From the NCBI GenBank assembly GCA_003008705.1, contig PDUO01000006.1, positions 1,249,295 to 1,313,294 on the forward strand: a stretch of DNA of 64,000 nucleotides, in the 5' to 3' direction. The notes under the pieces were generated by a model. It worked only from the letters and a program-made list of their open reading frames with translations. It searched no databases and was not told where the DNA came from. The stretch is from Pezicula radicicola. Its lineage: Eukaryota > Ascomycota > Leotiomycetes > Helotiales > Dermateaceae. Position numbers and translations under genes: made by a program. This document shows positions 35,344-48,119 of this stretch, one piece after another (position 1 is the first letter of the stretch; each line of letters starts with the position of its first letter).

Positions 35344-37697
35344 CATTCGAAAATATAACTCTAGAACTGTAAATTGTACTTGGTAGAATAGTTTCCTACC
35401 ATTAGTTGATATCTGAAGGTATGATATAGCGCAATTTCCTTGACCACGAGTGAAGTTAGGCAGGCAGCTCGCTTAACATAAATGGAAGCGACGACTCAGT
35501 ACAACACGATGACTTCGTCATTATTCTGGATACCTTCGTAGTTTCTACTTTTAAAGGACTGGATGACGAAATCAATTATAGAAGGAACATATACTCCATA
35601 CCCCTGGCTTGGCTTCTTTCAATCTCGTCATCTCTCAACCATCCATCGCAACACACAAATCCATCATCCCTCCACAACCATGTTTTCAACGCTTTGTATA
35701 TAATCAGCAGTATCAAATTGCTATCATGTAGAAAATAGTTAGCATCGCTTCTATTTTAATGCTTTGAGTCCCTGCAGCTACGCCAGAACACTCATATCGA
35801 CGCTCTGGACTCAGTCAGCCCAACTGCAACCACTGTCTCATCGAGTCATTGACGAGCTATGAACAGACTATCCACCTCTTATGATGGTTGCCACTCATGT
35901 CAATACCAATGCATCAGATCAGTTGCCATTTATCAACTTGACCCGATCGAGGCAAGACCATAGCTGACTACCTGAAGAGACAACGCAGCCGGACATCTCG
36001 ACATCGAGATCTGAACTGTCCTTCTATCAGAGCAATTCAAACACGAGCACAATTATCAGCTGTATCCTCATATTAAAATGGTTGATTTGTAGTGGTGTAG
36101 CACCTTCGAAACGTACGGAGACAGTTCCCTATCCTACAACAACTCGTTACCGAGTTACAATTACTATTGCAGTTAGTAGATTTAGTCTACGCATTAGTAA
36201 TAAATCAGCTAACGGAGAAAGTCATTGTTGCTATCCAACTACATCTCTCTCTTCGACCAAGTTATGGACAATACACTAACTACATAACAGATTCATATCC
36301 ATTCTCCTGTTCCAATCCGAACCATACTTGAAGCTCGAGTGCACACCGGCATACTCCGAACCTCTCATCATAATTCGAACATAAAATGATGATCACCTCC
36401 TTGACTTCTACAAGCCAAACACTCTCCCAATAGTCTCAGACCTAGCACAGAGCTCGTCTCAGCAACATTCATTCAAGAACATCAAGCCGTTCCTAGAAGC
36501 CCCGGCGGTATCATCACCGACACAAACAAAATCAAGAGATACTCAAGGGAAGTGACTCCTCTATCCCCTAGTCCCCACAATGCAGAACCAAAAAAGGTCT
36601 TCTACATTCACAGCGCTTCGCAATTCCAGTATCATCTAGACCTTCCGATGTCTTTGTGATGAGCAAGCGCTGCTGGATTAAAAATTGATACGAAAATGCG
36701 ATCAAAACTAAGCTATGCCTTCAATCGTTTACAATGTATCAGACATTTTTAATATCATTATCCTTCAAAAGAAGTATAGTTTTTTCCCCCTTCTGCTCCT
36801 CATGTGCAGTTTTTGAAAATACTTGCAGACTGACTGAGATTGAGACAGAAATATTTCCCCCAGCTCCACGGTTCATCTCAGATTTTGTAGCGACTTTTTT
36901 TGGACGACGGTTGCGGATGGATCTTTAACTGTGGTCTGTTGAAGGTGCTGCGTTTTCATCATTGATGGTAGACTGGTGAGTACACTCACTCCACTTGGGT
37001 GTTGCTACTCTTGGCTTCAAGAGTACTTAGATGTGGTTGAAGCTGGAAAAACACAAAGCTAATGTTGACGCGGGTTGGAACTGCTGCAGGATTCTAGTGC
37101 TTACTAGTTTTATCCCGATGAACTCAGTTCAGTATGCTCCACTCGAGAACATTATCTGGCTGAAGTCGCTCATGATGAATGCGACAGAAAGTACGTGATG
37201 TGGAATTTTCAAAGCATCCACTGCAATTTCAGACTTGGGCAAGGGATACTTCAAAGGAAGTGATACTAGGATGGTGGTTTCGGGGACTTGAAGTGGCGGC
37301 TTTGGGTGACCGTGACTTTGGATATTGGCTTGTGAAGTGAGAATCGATATAGGTGTTGGCCGACGACAGTTAGTCAGGAGAAGCAGAGGTAGGACAGCAA
37401 CCTATGTGTATTCCTGTATAGAGTTGGTGGTCTTTGTCAGTGTGCTCTGATACAGAATTTGGATAAATACAAGGACGTCTCTTCAATTTCCACTGTTCTT
37501 CGATACTGCTACTATAAGAACGGATGATCGGATGCAGGGTATAAAATGAGTTATATAAAACAATTTTGATATGGGCTGCACTAGCTCACTAGCTTGAGGT
37601 CGTTAGTCTGCTAGTGAGTAACTCGAAGATACTAAAAAAAAAGTTTGGACTCGTGAAGCGAATATTGGAGAAATTCTACCGGACTCAACAGAGAGCA

Positions 37698-38095
37698 AGG
37701 CCCCGTTTGGCAGCGGGATATGAGACTGGAATATGGAAAAAGGACATGAAACTAGAAACTACGAAATACTTGTATTTTAGAATTTACTTTCGGTTAATAA
37801 GGTTAGCTTGTTTCGAAGCTAAACCCGATTTAATAATAGCCTATAGCTATAGGCTTTAGTCCCTATAAATTACAGGCTGTACTAATAATATAGGCTTTAT
37901 GGGCTACAAACAGCAATTTCAGAAACATATTCTCCCTCTCAGACCACCTATTTTATTTGAGGTCAAAATATACTAGTTTCTAGGTCTATATTCTGGTTGC
38001 CAAATACGATTTTTCGATTCTGGATATTCCGAACTACGAAAACCATATCCTGAGCCCATATTCTCTCATTCATATCCCGCTGCCAAACGGGGCCT
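37698..38095. mobile_element. non-autonomous inverted-repeat element (MITE) of ~398 bp
   Basis: The first 26 bp (AGGCCCCGTTTGGCAGCGGG then ATATGA) recur exactly, inverted, at the right end (TCATATCCCGCTGCCAAACG then GGGCCT). Similarity continues inward at lower level (GAATATGG, CGTAGTT/AACTACG). The GGCCCCGTTTGG end resembles hAT or PIF-like termini. No clear 3-bp or 8-bp target duplication is visible. The interior has no transposase. An open frame crossing the left end is not a gene. Confidence 0.7.
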
Positions 38096-38450
38096 AAATC
38101 AAAGTCATAATGAAAATCTGTCTTAGTTATAGGGCAGTGAATAGAGAAATTTATAAGTATGTGGAATAGTGACAGGATGTAAAAATGGTCTGAAAGACTT
38201 ATTGGGTCGACACTTGCAACTCTGATGAGCTTAAAGTGGTGCATTACTATACTACAATAAGTGTAACGAGTAGCAATGGTAACAGTGATACCCTATCTTA
38301 GCACCGAATTGCCGGCCTATTTGTATTATACTATCAAACGCTCAAAACCTGCACATGAACTCCCGCATCCTCTATACTCCAAAACGCCACACGAATTCAT
38401 TGCATCATGCTTGTCATATAATCCTCACATTACAACATATTGCTTTACTT

Positions 38451-39516
38451 TCAAGCGGTAGTCTCATGCACAGTCCCCAATCCACTATCCCTCAATCCCT
38501 GACTACCACTCCGTCTCCGCAAGCGGTCTCCCGCTTTATTCCTAAATCCATATCCATTGTTTCGAGTCATGCTCTCTTTACCCTCAGGAACTTTATATCC
38601 ATGATCTTTTAATTCCCTCATTCCTTTCTCCATGATCATTTTTTGTCTTTCAGCCTCCGCTTCATCGTGCATAGTATGTGCTAATCGAGTATTCACCGCA
38701 CCTCTCAAAGCATCGCCAGCACCATGAAGTCCTTTTGCTGCGTGTAAAAGATTCTCTCGCTTACTGCCGTGTGTTGATGAAGCGGGATGTGAGAAGTTTG
38801 GTGGAGGTGTGGTTGAGGTAGGCGTGATGTTTTCTTGCGAAACTGAAGCTGGAATCGGAGGGACTGGTGGGCGATCGTTGATGGAAAGGGGTGGAATATT
38901 TTGGGAGTCTCGAAGTGGACTGCGTTGTGGGATTGGACTGCGAGATGGTATGGGTACTCTGTCAGGCACTCTGCTGTCGGGCATAGGAGAGCGCTCGGGA
39001 ATTGGGCGGCCTCCACCTGTGCTGTTTCTCCGTACTGCTTCGGGCTTGTTTTGCTCTGGTAATTGTTCGGTGGTTGGAATGGGTGCTGTGCTTTCTACTG
39101 TGGTTTGAGATTGTGGCGGTGGATCCGTATTGGGGTTGTATGGTTGAGTTTCCGTATGAGACGTTCCATCAACGTTATTGACTGTAGTGGTAGCTGTTCC
39201 CAGGTTAGCAAATTTTATAGAGTAATAGAAGAATTGGAATAGGTGCTATTTTCCACATACTGGTCGTTGTGGTGGTGGTGGTGGTAGTTGTGGTTGTTGG
39301 TTGAGGTGGATTTACACGAGTCTCTGCCGTCGACATATCACTCGATAAATTGTTTCTTGAATTCATAGAGTCATGATAACTGCTATTGTTGCTCGTTGGC
39401 TGTAGTGGCTGAATATTCTCTCGTGGGATTTCGAGATGATTCTGAGAGAGTGTATTGATATTAGGACGGGCTTTGTCATTTGCTGCCTTGTTCTTGGACT
39501 TTCCGAAGAGACCCAT
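38451..39516 (-). CDS. conserved fungal protein with low-complexity N-terminus
   Basis: Exons are complement(38451..39193) and (39261..39516), joined across a 67-nt intron (GTATGT..AACAG); the product is about 332 aa. I choose the ATG at 39516 (CACCATGG context, MGLFGKSKNK); an in-frame ATG 54 nt upstream is less likely. A Gly2 after Met could allow N-myristoylation. The middle is Pro/Ser/Thr-rich, with a poly-Thr run encoded by an ACC/ACA repeat just before the intron. The conserved part is C-terminal: ENLLHAAKGLHGAGDALRGA and NTRLAHTMHDEAEAERQK, an amphipathic helical region I recall from many ascomycete proteins of unknown function. Membrane-peripheral localisation is a guess. Confidence 0.8.
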
Positions 39517-40753
39517 GGTGGATTTCTTTCGTTTGTATTCGGTTTTGCGTGGCTTGGTTATTTTATTCATAGGTAAGAAATGACTTTATATTGTTCAATT
39601 GCTCAATGAATGATAAGAGATGGCAATCTTGAGAGGCAATGGGAGTCCGGGGTCCACGACTACCACACTGCTTCCATCGAGCGCATGACTGACGTAATAC
39701 TACAGCTCCAGCGCCTGGGGTGTGAGAAATCAAGGAATCAACGAATGAATGAACGTATCATAATAAAGCCAAAGAGCGGGAACACAAGGCTGAACGCCCA
39801 CGACGTAACCAGGTTTACCACGCAAGAGAAATGTTGCGCAGAGATTGCATGGTGGTGGTGGAAATCGGGGTCTGAAGTCAATTGGGACTTTGACTGGGAT
39901 GAAGAGGCGAGGCCAATGTGTGGCAAAGAATTTCACCATCCTATTAACACAAGGCTTCTACTGGAAGGCTGTGCAAACGAATGAAAAAGAAAGTTTGATA
40001 TTGAGAGGTGTACTTGTACTTGTTTATATTGGAGTAGCTGACAATTCATCTCTGGTGCTAATAACTTGTTTGGAGAGCTGTGAAGCGACAAGATATCTGT
40101 CGCTGCTACCAACAACAAAAGCATGTCGCGATGAACGGGCAGGCTAGCAGCGTGGCTATATAATGCCAGCGTGGTTTGTACTCGTAGTGCGCAAAGATTG
40201 GCAAATGTGGTCGATTTGTGGATGGCGTTAAATTGAACATCGTATAGAACAAGTATGCTTGATAAAAGACTCAGGAATCGGTACAATAGAGTGCCTTCTA
40301 AAACCGACCAAATGTCGTGACAAACATACTATACATCTCCCCCAACTCTGGTTCGTAGAGTACTTCTGCGTTGCAATATCTTCCAATTTCGCACACTGCA
40401 TCACACACGCCCTAGCAGCCGGCGTGACCTTCTACAACTCGTAGCTGTTGCAAGCACTGCCAGACTTATCAGACAAAGTTGCAAGACAGGCCTTAACGCT
40501 GGCCAAATCGCGCGCTCTGATTACGCATCCCATACAAAGATGAGGCCAATGCGGTTGTGCGGTTTCCTTCATCAAAGTGGTGTTTGAAGATGACATTGAG
40601 TAATGTTTTTGTGCATCTAACTTATCCCATTTCCGCGATCGAGGTATTATAAGGCTGGGGCCAGTCATTTCGGGTCGCTCCTCTATATTGTCGCAAATGA
40701 AACATCGTGCAATACCGACATCGTAGCTGGATTTGGTCTTACTTATAGACGAT
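39517..40753. other. intergenic region
   Basis: This is the promoter of the 38451-39516 gene and the 3' flank of the 40754-41250 gene. Open frames at 39610-39984 (+), 39933-40286 (-) and 40432-40803 (-) overlap one another or the neighbouring gene and lack recognisable motifs. I treat them as chance frames. Confidence 0.5.
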
Positions 40754-41250
40754 TCAACGCCCAATAGGAACATATGCTCCAGTTGGCACATCTCCCAGTC
40801 CATTTAATTTACGCTGCTCTATCACCTTTCTTATACCTGCCCACCCAAGTAGACCAAGAGTCACAGTGATGAAAGTCACAACGACGATTTGATCCTTACG
40901 GCTATCTCGTTGGAAGCACGTTGTGAACACGTCCTTCTCCTCGGCATCCTTGCAAATAGGCAGACGCTGTGAAAGGCAGAATGCGCGGTTGCACATCGCA
41001 CACGTCGTAGCTGGAGCGCGAAGGTTGAGATGATTTGGAGAAGGGTTCGCGGAACTTGGGGGGACAGAGCCGTGAGAGGAGAGCGGAATGATTGTGCTGT
41101 TGGTGAAGCATGTGCATTTGCAGAAGGATGGAGGGGCTATTACGGGTTAGCTAGTAACAGGGCAATCTTGATATCAATGAATTCCTTACATGCCGCAATT
41201 GTCGAGACGATGAGGGCGCAGAGCGCAAGTATGATGAAAGCACGGTTCAT
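40754..41250 (-). CDS. small conserved membrane protein with cysteine-rich lumenal region
   Basis: Exons are complement(40754..41136) and (41190..41250), with a 53-nt intron (GTAAGG..AATAG); the product is about 147 aa. MNRAFIILALCALIVSTIAA is a signal peptide. The next part has a cysteine motif SFCKCTCFTNSTI and later CAMCNRAFCLSQRLPICK, then VFTTCFQRDSRKDQ. A single transmembrane segment (VVVTFITVTLGLLGWAGI) and a short basic tail follow. Layout predicts a type I membrane protein with about eight lumenal cysteines, probably disulphide-bonded. I recall this family as widely conserved in filamentous fungi but have no function for it. It is divergently arranged with the mL50 gene, 254 bp away. 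Confidence 0.85.
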
Positions 41251-41504
41251 GGTGAGCTTCGACAAGGCGAAAAGGCGGAAAGGGCGAGTATCAGGAATTT
41301 CTGGAATGCAAGCTTTCCATAAACCTACCAAAGCATGTATCTTTGTCTGCGGGATCTTGTGTTGTCGCGAAGTCGATTGCAGGAGAGCTGTCCCGAGACG
41401 GGGTGCCGCTAAACTGAATTGGGCCTAACCTCAAAGAAGTTCAAAATGTCCAAAGCATCAACGCCAATACTACCCAACTGCAACCACTCCACGGCAGCAT
41501 CAAG
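41251..41504. promoter_or_regulatory. short divergent (shared) promoter
   Basis: The 254 bp between two start codons on opposite strands must drive both the membrane-protein gene (-) and the mL50 gene (+). No TATA box is obvious. Which motifs control which gene cannot be read from the sequence. Confidence 0.6.
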
Positions 41505-42693
41505 ATGAGACGAATATCACGTATAGACAGGTCAATTGATCTCCTACAGAAACGAGCGACCACAAAGAGTTACTACATCTGCTCGGCCTGCCACCATCAG
41601 GGCAACTCCTTTTCAACCTCAAGTCTTTGCGCAGCCCGAGCAAAGAGCAAGCCATTCACGGAGAAGATTCGATCCAAGCTATGGGGTACCGATAACCCTC
41701 CTGGAGCGGAGGATCCCTACGGAGATTCCAGTCTTTTTGATCAGAGCAAAAAGCGTCCACAACTACAGCAGAAAGAGAAAAAGGTGGAAAAGAAACAAGC
41801 TGCGCCTAAAGTTCCCAAAGCCCCGAAACCAGAAGTGCCAGGGTACAAACGCGCTGTCACAGCAGATGGTTTGGAGGAGGTTGGAGGTTTTGACGAGTGG
41901 TGGGCGAGATGGGAATCCGAGAATAGATTCAAGGGGTTTCTTCCCGAGAACAGGTTGCGGGACGATGATGATATTGCAAAAGCTTTGCACAGGAGTTTGG
42001 TTGAGGTTTTTGCGCTCAAACAGGCTGGAATACCACTTACAGAAATCTCGAGATCCGAACCCAGCGTGGATGAGACTGAAGAAGTCCGCATAACCCCTTC
42101 TGTGTCGGGCGCCGACTTGACCTTTCCGAACAGCGTATCACTTGAACAGGTCGTTCAATCACTCACCGCTCCGATTGAGGAAACTTCTTCAAAGGAAAAT
42201 CCAACAGAATCAGAAGAGGACATTGCTGCAGACCGATCGGAATGGGACCCTCTAGAAGATGGCTCATTAGAGGCAGCTGCCAATGAGGTGGAGGACTATG
42301 CGTATCTAGATTCTGCGTGGCATGGTGTGTCATTGGAGGATCCGGAAGTGAAGCTTGCTGTATGTTTCTCCCTGTTCTCATGCTGAAAAGACACTGACGA
42401 GTCTCTTCTAGGTCCTGAAAAGAATCATGCAACTCACCGGAATTCGTGTCCCCGACCAGGCTCTTCAATCCGTTCGAACGGCTGATCAACTCTTAACTCA
42501 TCTCGTCACTCCCCCCAAGGCGCGTAAACTGGTCGATGATCTCCAGCAAAACGAGCAGCTAATGACGACATCAAATGTTAGCATACACGCGAAGAGGGTT
42601 ACGCCTGTAGACAAGGAAATCGCGATTGGAAGATGGAAGATCATTGAGGAGGAATTGGTGAAGCGCGGTTTACCACTTCCTGGGCGGAGATAG
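41505..42693 (+). CDS. mitochondrial large ribosomal subunit protein mL50
   Basis: Exons 41505..42359 and 42412..42693 are joined in phase 0 across a 52-nt intron (GTATGT, branch ACTGAC, TCTAG); the product is about 378 aa. The N-terminus is basic and hydroxylated (MRRISRIDRSIDLLQKRATT), consistent with a mitochondrial presequence. A Lys/Pro-rich linker and an acidic Ser/Glu-rich stretch follow. The L50 core is at the C-terminus and spans the intron: WHGVSLEDPEVKLA / VLKRIMQLTGIRVPDQ, then TADQLLTHLVTPPKARKL. It ends in a conserved basic tail (KRGLPLPGRR). The protein is a structural component of the mitoribosome. The acidic/KP-rich extension makes it longer than animal L50. Confidence 0.88.
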
Positions 42694-44510
42694 AATATAT
42701 GTCGAGAGCAGGGCAAGACAAAATGTTTGTACATTATTGTAAGAGGAAACGACTGGTATGTCGTTGTATATCAATGGAAGCATAGTATTATTCTATAGGG
42801 AAATATCTAGTGTATACCTAAGTGTGGTATGTTTGAATTTTGAGGCCCATGGTGTCCATAAACGAACAAGATCTACTTTCATGGGTCGAGTTTTGAGGGC
42901 TCCATCGCCCTTGGGTTTTTTACTTGGCATTGGGAGGGAGATATTCTACTCGAACGAGGGGACTCCCTTTCATCAGCGACAAGTGTTATCACAACTCTTC
43001 TTCTAGAATCTAACACTTCGAATGAACATGAGTGTAGTAGTCCATGGTAGTACAAAATGATTTAGTTCAGTGATTGATATTTGGAAAAGTGTGCCCGAAG
43101 ACGAATCTCTTGACATGAACAAGAAGCAGAGCAAAACTTGGCGTCATGAAAAAATAACGGCTAGAACATAAAGGCTTCTAGGCCATGGAATTGATGATGC
43201 ATTTGTTGATGTTGGATTAGGACAGGAAGTAAGGGGGAAAACTTGAAGAAACAGCAGATGAATATGATGTGGAAGGAATATAGGGATGCTGACAGTGAAG
43301 GTCATTTGTTAGTAGATTCTAAGAAGTTTGAGAGCATCTCAGCATCCCTAGAACCTTAGACTCTTTTATTAGATTTTCATATCTATATTAGGTGCTCAAA
43401 GGGAAGAAAGGATCGCAGGCGTACAAGTACTGGGACACCGACTCCTTTGTATCAACTACTCGCTTAGCTGACCGCATACCACGATATTAGCTACATCAAA
43501 ACTTTCAAAGATACAGATACCTGTATAACTTAGATGGTCATACCATGGCTCTAGGAATTCTTTGATTCTCACCCACGTGGTACATATAACGTTCCTCGAT
43601 AAAACAGCAAGATTCCGTACACAGCATCCTCGACCTAAATCTCCAAACCCCTACCAATACAAGTCTATCTACATACAAACTCGGCAAGCATAGGAAAAAG
43701 AAAAAAATCATTTAAAACTCCGGCATCTGTATTTATACCTAATCCAGACCACTATCCCCACAAAACAAAATTTCCTCAATCACGGATCTCTTCCGAAGAA
43801 CTGGAATCTACTCTACTCCTTATCGAATATAACCTCGGAGGATAGCTAAGAATAAGGCTTTCAAAAGGTAAGATTGTGGTTAATGATAAGACGCAAATGG
43901 CGATGCTTAAATAGGAGGTGGAGGAGAGTAGGTAGGTCTTGAGTCGAGGTCGAATTCGCTTTCTTGGACCGGGTAATGGGGAGATGGAGAGGAATGTGAA
44001 GGGGGAGGTTTCTCTTCGTCGATGTAACAATCTAACTTGTAGTGAATAAGTTATTGCTAAGGTGAATTAACTGCTGCGATAATTTTTATTATAATTCTCA
44101 TTAAGTGAGTGAGTGGGCAACAGGAGAAAAAAACAAAAAGACCAACCCCCTTCTCCAAAAAAGAAAGAAAGAAACACAATTAATCCTATAAAAAAAAGCA
44201 GTCCTCTTAACGAAGAGGGCGTTCTCTAACCGGCTGCATAGGTAGACAATCATTGACGGCACGGGGTAACCACTCCGACAAAGCGCTAGTAGTTACTGTA
44301 GAACTTCTCATTAAGTCAATTTATGAAGGGTGATTGATTAGTGCGTTTTTCTGCTAAGGCTAATTCACTTGTAGCGTCACACAACAATTATGAATTCAGG
44401 TGAATGATATCAAATTTAAGAAGTGGGTTTGATATGATTACCAGATGAATACTGCAATCTTTGATTCGTACCTATGAAATTCACAAAAGATACTGTTAAT
44501 ACCTACTTTG
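42694..44510. other. gene-free stretch between convergent genes
   Basis: About 1.8 kb. A minus-strand frame of 84 codons at 43776-44030 has one hydrophobic stretch but no splice signals or family match, so it is not called. 43380-43700 is moderately AT-rich without evident repeats. Confidence 0.5.
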
Positions 44511-46545
44511 CTAATTTCTAAGTTTTGAAATGACCCTCGTTGTGAAGGACAACTTCTTCTCTTCGCCCTCCTCATCCTCAAGTTTCACCAGACGACCCGA
44601 GAAGTCCATTTCACTGAGACGTAGCCTACCAAAGTTAGAATTTCAAGTCTGCCACAAGCGTGAAGTATTCCCACAAAGGGGATTTTAAACATACCAACGA
44701 GTATTATGATACCACTTATACCCAACGAAAAAGACAATAGCAGTTGGAATAGTAATATACGAAGCAATGAAGTTCCTCCAATTGAATGGCTTCTCAAAAG
44801 CAGTGAATCCTTGAATGAAGAGGATAAACAGGATAAGAAACAAGTTAAATCTATAAATCCAGATACTTCCAAAGGCTTTGAATGGATATGTCGAAGGTTC
44901 GATTCCTTGTTTTACTAATCCGCTACGGACGCGGAGATGTGTGAAGACGATACCGGCCCATGCGATGTAAGCGGCGGATCCTCCAACTGATGTCATATAG
45001 GCGAATACTTGGCCGGCTGAGACTTTCATGTTCATTAGTGCTAGGAATCCCCAGCAGCATGAGGTCAGGATCGATACATATGGAACTCCTTTCTTCGAGG
45101 TAATGGCGAAGAACTTGGGAGCTCGATTAGTTAGAGCAAGAGAGTATAGGGCTCTTGACTGGACATAAATACAGCCATTTCCGGCTGATATAAAAGCGAT
45201 CATGATTAGTGCGTTGATGAAGTGACCCGATGATTTCCATCCAGCTTGGGTGAAGGCAATTGTGAAAGGAGATGAAGCGACGGTAGAATCTGCATTTAGT
45301 AGTTCTGGGGAACTTGAAGGGCAGATGAGTCCTTGGAAAAAGATCAGGCCTAGATAGACGAACAAGATTCTGTATACGACAGTGTCAACACCCTGTGAAA
45401 AGTCAGTCACTATGGTTCTGGAATGTTGGTTAAGTGGGTGTGACAAACCCGAGGGATAGACTTTCTGGGATCTTTGGTCTCGCCTGCTGCGAGAGAGATG
45501 ATCTCGGTTCCAACATAGTACGCGGAAGCTAGAACAAATACTTGACCAAAGCCACTGATCCCATTAATGATGGGACCTGGGACATTAGCATGATACTTTA
45601 AAAGATATAACACTAACTCACCATCAGGTGGGGTCCAATATCGAAAGCCAATATACCCATTACCAAAGCCACCGACATTAACCAGAAATGAGAGAAAAAA
45701 ACAGATCGCAAGAGATCCTATCTTGAACCATCCCAAATAATATTCCAATTCTCCGTAAACTACGATCCCAAGAGTAGAAAGGATCGAAAAGAAGACCCAA
45801 AAGACGAGAACCCAGCCGTATAGGGGCATTTTCTCTTCCGGAACCCAGTATTGGAGGATTAATATAGCCCCGTTCCATTCACTTCCAAGGAATACACTCC
45901 ACATAAAATAGTATAACCAGGCTAGACTGAAGGAGAATGCTGGATCGACAAAGCGTCCAGCATGCTATAGTAGTAGGTTAGTTGGTGTATCATTGGTTAG
46001 GCGATCTGTAGAGGCATACCTCGATAAAACCACCAGCAATTGGGAACATAGTAGTAACTTCACCAATACTCTGCATAAGAGCCCAGACAATAAACCCTAG
46101 GCACAATCAGCACCTTTAAACCCACTCATAAAATTGTTGAAACAAATGAGAATAGGAAAGTAATCGTCCTCCTCTAGTGACTAGCATTTGCTCCTCGCAT
46201 AATACAACACCTTTACCTACCCACAAGTAGTTCTCAAATAACCATTCGCTTCAACATAAAACAAAACCACATACCAACAATGCTAAAACTCAGAAGTGCA
46301 CCCAGTGGACCCGAAAGGTACAAAGCATAACCGAATCCATAAAAGCAACTCGCACCAATAACACTCGCAAGTGAAATCAAAGTAACATGTCTACCAAGAA
46401 GACCTCTCCTTAACCCGTCTTCAAGAATAATCCCATCTTGAACATCAACCTGTTCTGTGGTTTGAAGAATCGATTTCTTATCTGCTGGTGTCGATTCGGT
46501 TAACGAAGCCGAAGCTGGTGAGTCGCGTTGAACGTCTTGTATCAT
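44511..46545 (-). CDS. amino acid permease (APC superfamily, fungal AAP type)
   Basis: Six exons: complement(46275..46545), (46020..46096), (45622..45964), (45449..45576), (44695..45392) and (44511..44625); about 543 aa, frame kept across all joins. One intron (45577..45621) is only 45 nt and in frame; its GTGAGT, GCTAAT and CCCAG signals, and the restored RYWTPPDGPIINGISGFGQV, support removal. The N-terminal helix 1 block RGLLGRHVTLISLASVIGAS and helix 2-3 block SIGEVTTMFPIAGGFIEHAG are diagnostic for proton-coupled fungal amino acid permeases. Later parts include YYVGTEIISLAAGETKDPRK and FISAGNGCIYVQSRALYSLA. About 12 transmembrane segments are expected at the plasma membrane. The cytosolic tail is acidic then basic. 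Substrate cannot be predicted. Confidence 0.93.
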
Positions 46546-48119
46546 TGTTATTATTGACTATTATTTCGATGATACATGTGCACGAGAGATGAAAAAGCAG
46601 GTACGTGGTTCCTGGATTTGAGTTCGACAGCAAGCATGCTTATCTATATTCTGATAGTAAGTAAGATATGCCCACTACTGCTGCGTCTTGGCCGTAGGGC
46701 CGTACGCGTGGCAGTTCATCTCAACGATTTATAGATAACAGAGATAACAAGTACACGAAAGTTTCCACTTGTCCCTGGCTTGGCTTCTTAGATCTAAGGT
46801 TTTATGTTTATCGCTTCCCTGTTTGATAACGAGATCCCGGATATACGGATTAGGCCGACTTGACAAGGGGCTTTAGATATGGCGTGATAAGATACAATAG
46901 TGGGTGAATATTAACTGCGATAAGGGAAAATATCTCTGTTGATAATAACTCTGTCTTTTGAAGTTGTAGAATCGGAAAGTGGTAATTTAGTAGAGGAGTT
47001 GGTGGGTTTGTAAGAAGGTACTGGTGGTAGGGGGAAAGGTAATACTTAGATGATTAGCCGACGGCGAACTATGATGTTGATAATTCTATCTTGCAGTAGA
47101 GCTTACTCTAATTGTGAACACTAACGGACCCGCTATGGAAATTGGAGTTGGAACACCAAAATACTTTTGGGTAACTGACTTGATTTGAATAACTCTCTTT
47201 ACGTGAGTGGCTCTTTCATGTAACTCACTTATAGAGTGTTTCTAGTGTTCCTCGAGTTTACTTTGTTTAGTGCCACAATTCCAATTTCCTCGGCGAGACG
47301 GGGTAAAAAGGAAACTCTACTTCATTACAGTAAGTGGACATCTACGATCTAGTCTAAGTCTATTCAATACGTCTGTTCGATACGAACAGACTCTCCTTAT
47401 TGTATATACTTATACAACCACCTCATGATTTTACTATGTAACTAAACTCAGAATTTCTCACATCCCTTGCTCCGGAACGAAACATTCAGATATCAATGAT
47501 CTGCTAAACCACTTTCGATTAGTGTTCAACAACTCCAAAGTATCCAACAGGAACCTTTCGCTGTCTGTATATTGAAACTGTAAAGTAGCATAGCGAGTGC
47601 CTGCTATCCTAATTTTGTGTGATTTCCTCTATGTATCTAGTAGCAGCTGTTAAGATCGCTTAAAACACAAGTGAATTCATCTCTTGATCAGACTCATATG
47701 TTCATTAACTTGTTCCAAATTATTGGCAATAAAAGAAGTTTAGATTTTCAGTAGAAAGAAACACCCTTTAAGTTGAACGAGAAAACCTGAGGCATGAGAG
47801 AAAGTAGCGTCGATTTTCCACCTCCATGAAATCTCGAACAATAATGTCAGCATTCAAGATAAAGTTGAATGAACAAAGGAATGGCCGCATCAGTTATCTC
47901 ATCTCCTTTCTCCTTTATGAATGTTGAAAGAAAATGGTTTTATCAAAGCAATGGTAACCTACCAGCAAAGAAACTTGTCAAACCTTTGTTCGCTACGACT
48001 TTAAACAAGTTGCTTGTACATTTTTACCTCACGACTGAAAATATCAGAACCCATATTATTCGACACCAATTATTTCAGAAGCAGACATCTATCTTTTAAA
48101 TCAACATAAAATTTCAAAG
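46546..48119. other. divergent intergenic region
   Basis: This contains the promoters of the permease (-) and the Trp/Cys-rich protein gene (+). A 76-codon frame at 47869-48099 just upstream of 48120 is open but has no motif. GATA-type motifs (for example CTTATC, GATAAG near 46640-46930) are frequent and could matter for nitrogen control of the permease; such short motifs are expected often in AT-rich DNA. Confidence 0.45.

Larger units (their letters stand above)
29896..38450. other. long gene-poor region with repeats
   Basis: About 8.5 kb without a supported gene. 29896-30340 is the promoter of the serine-rich protein gene. 31200-34400 is AT-rich and stop-dense. 34400-37600 has near-normal composition yet no frame above ~65 codons with a product, so it may hold decayed genes. 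Listed separately are a telomere-like repeat, a dispersed repeat copy, a multi-hairpin palindrome and an inverted-repeat element at 37698. Confidence 0.5.

Noticed and set aside
39610..40286. Frames over the promoter of the 38451-39516 gene
   Set aside because: They overlap each other on opposite strands and have no recognisable content.
40432..40803. Minus-strand 123-codon frame overlapping the end of the small membrane protein gene
   Set aside because: It overlaps the well-supported gene in another frame. It contains a few Cys pairs but no known motif.
43776..44030. Minus-strand 84-codon frame
   Set aside because: No start context, splice signals or family; one chance hydrophobic segment.
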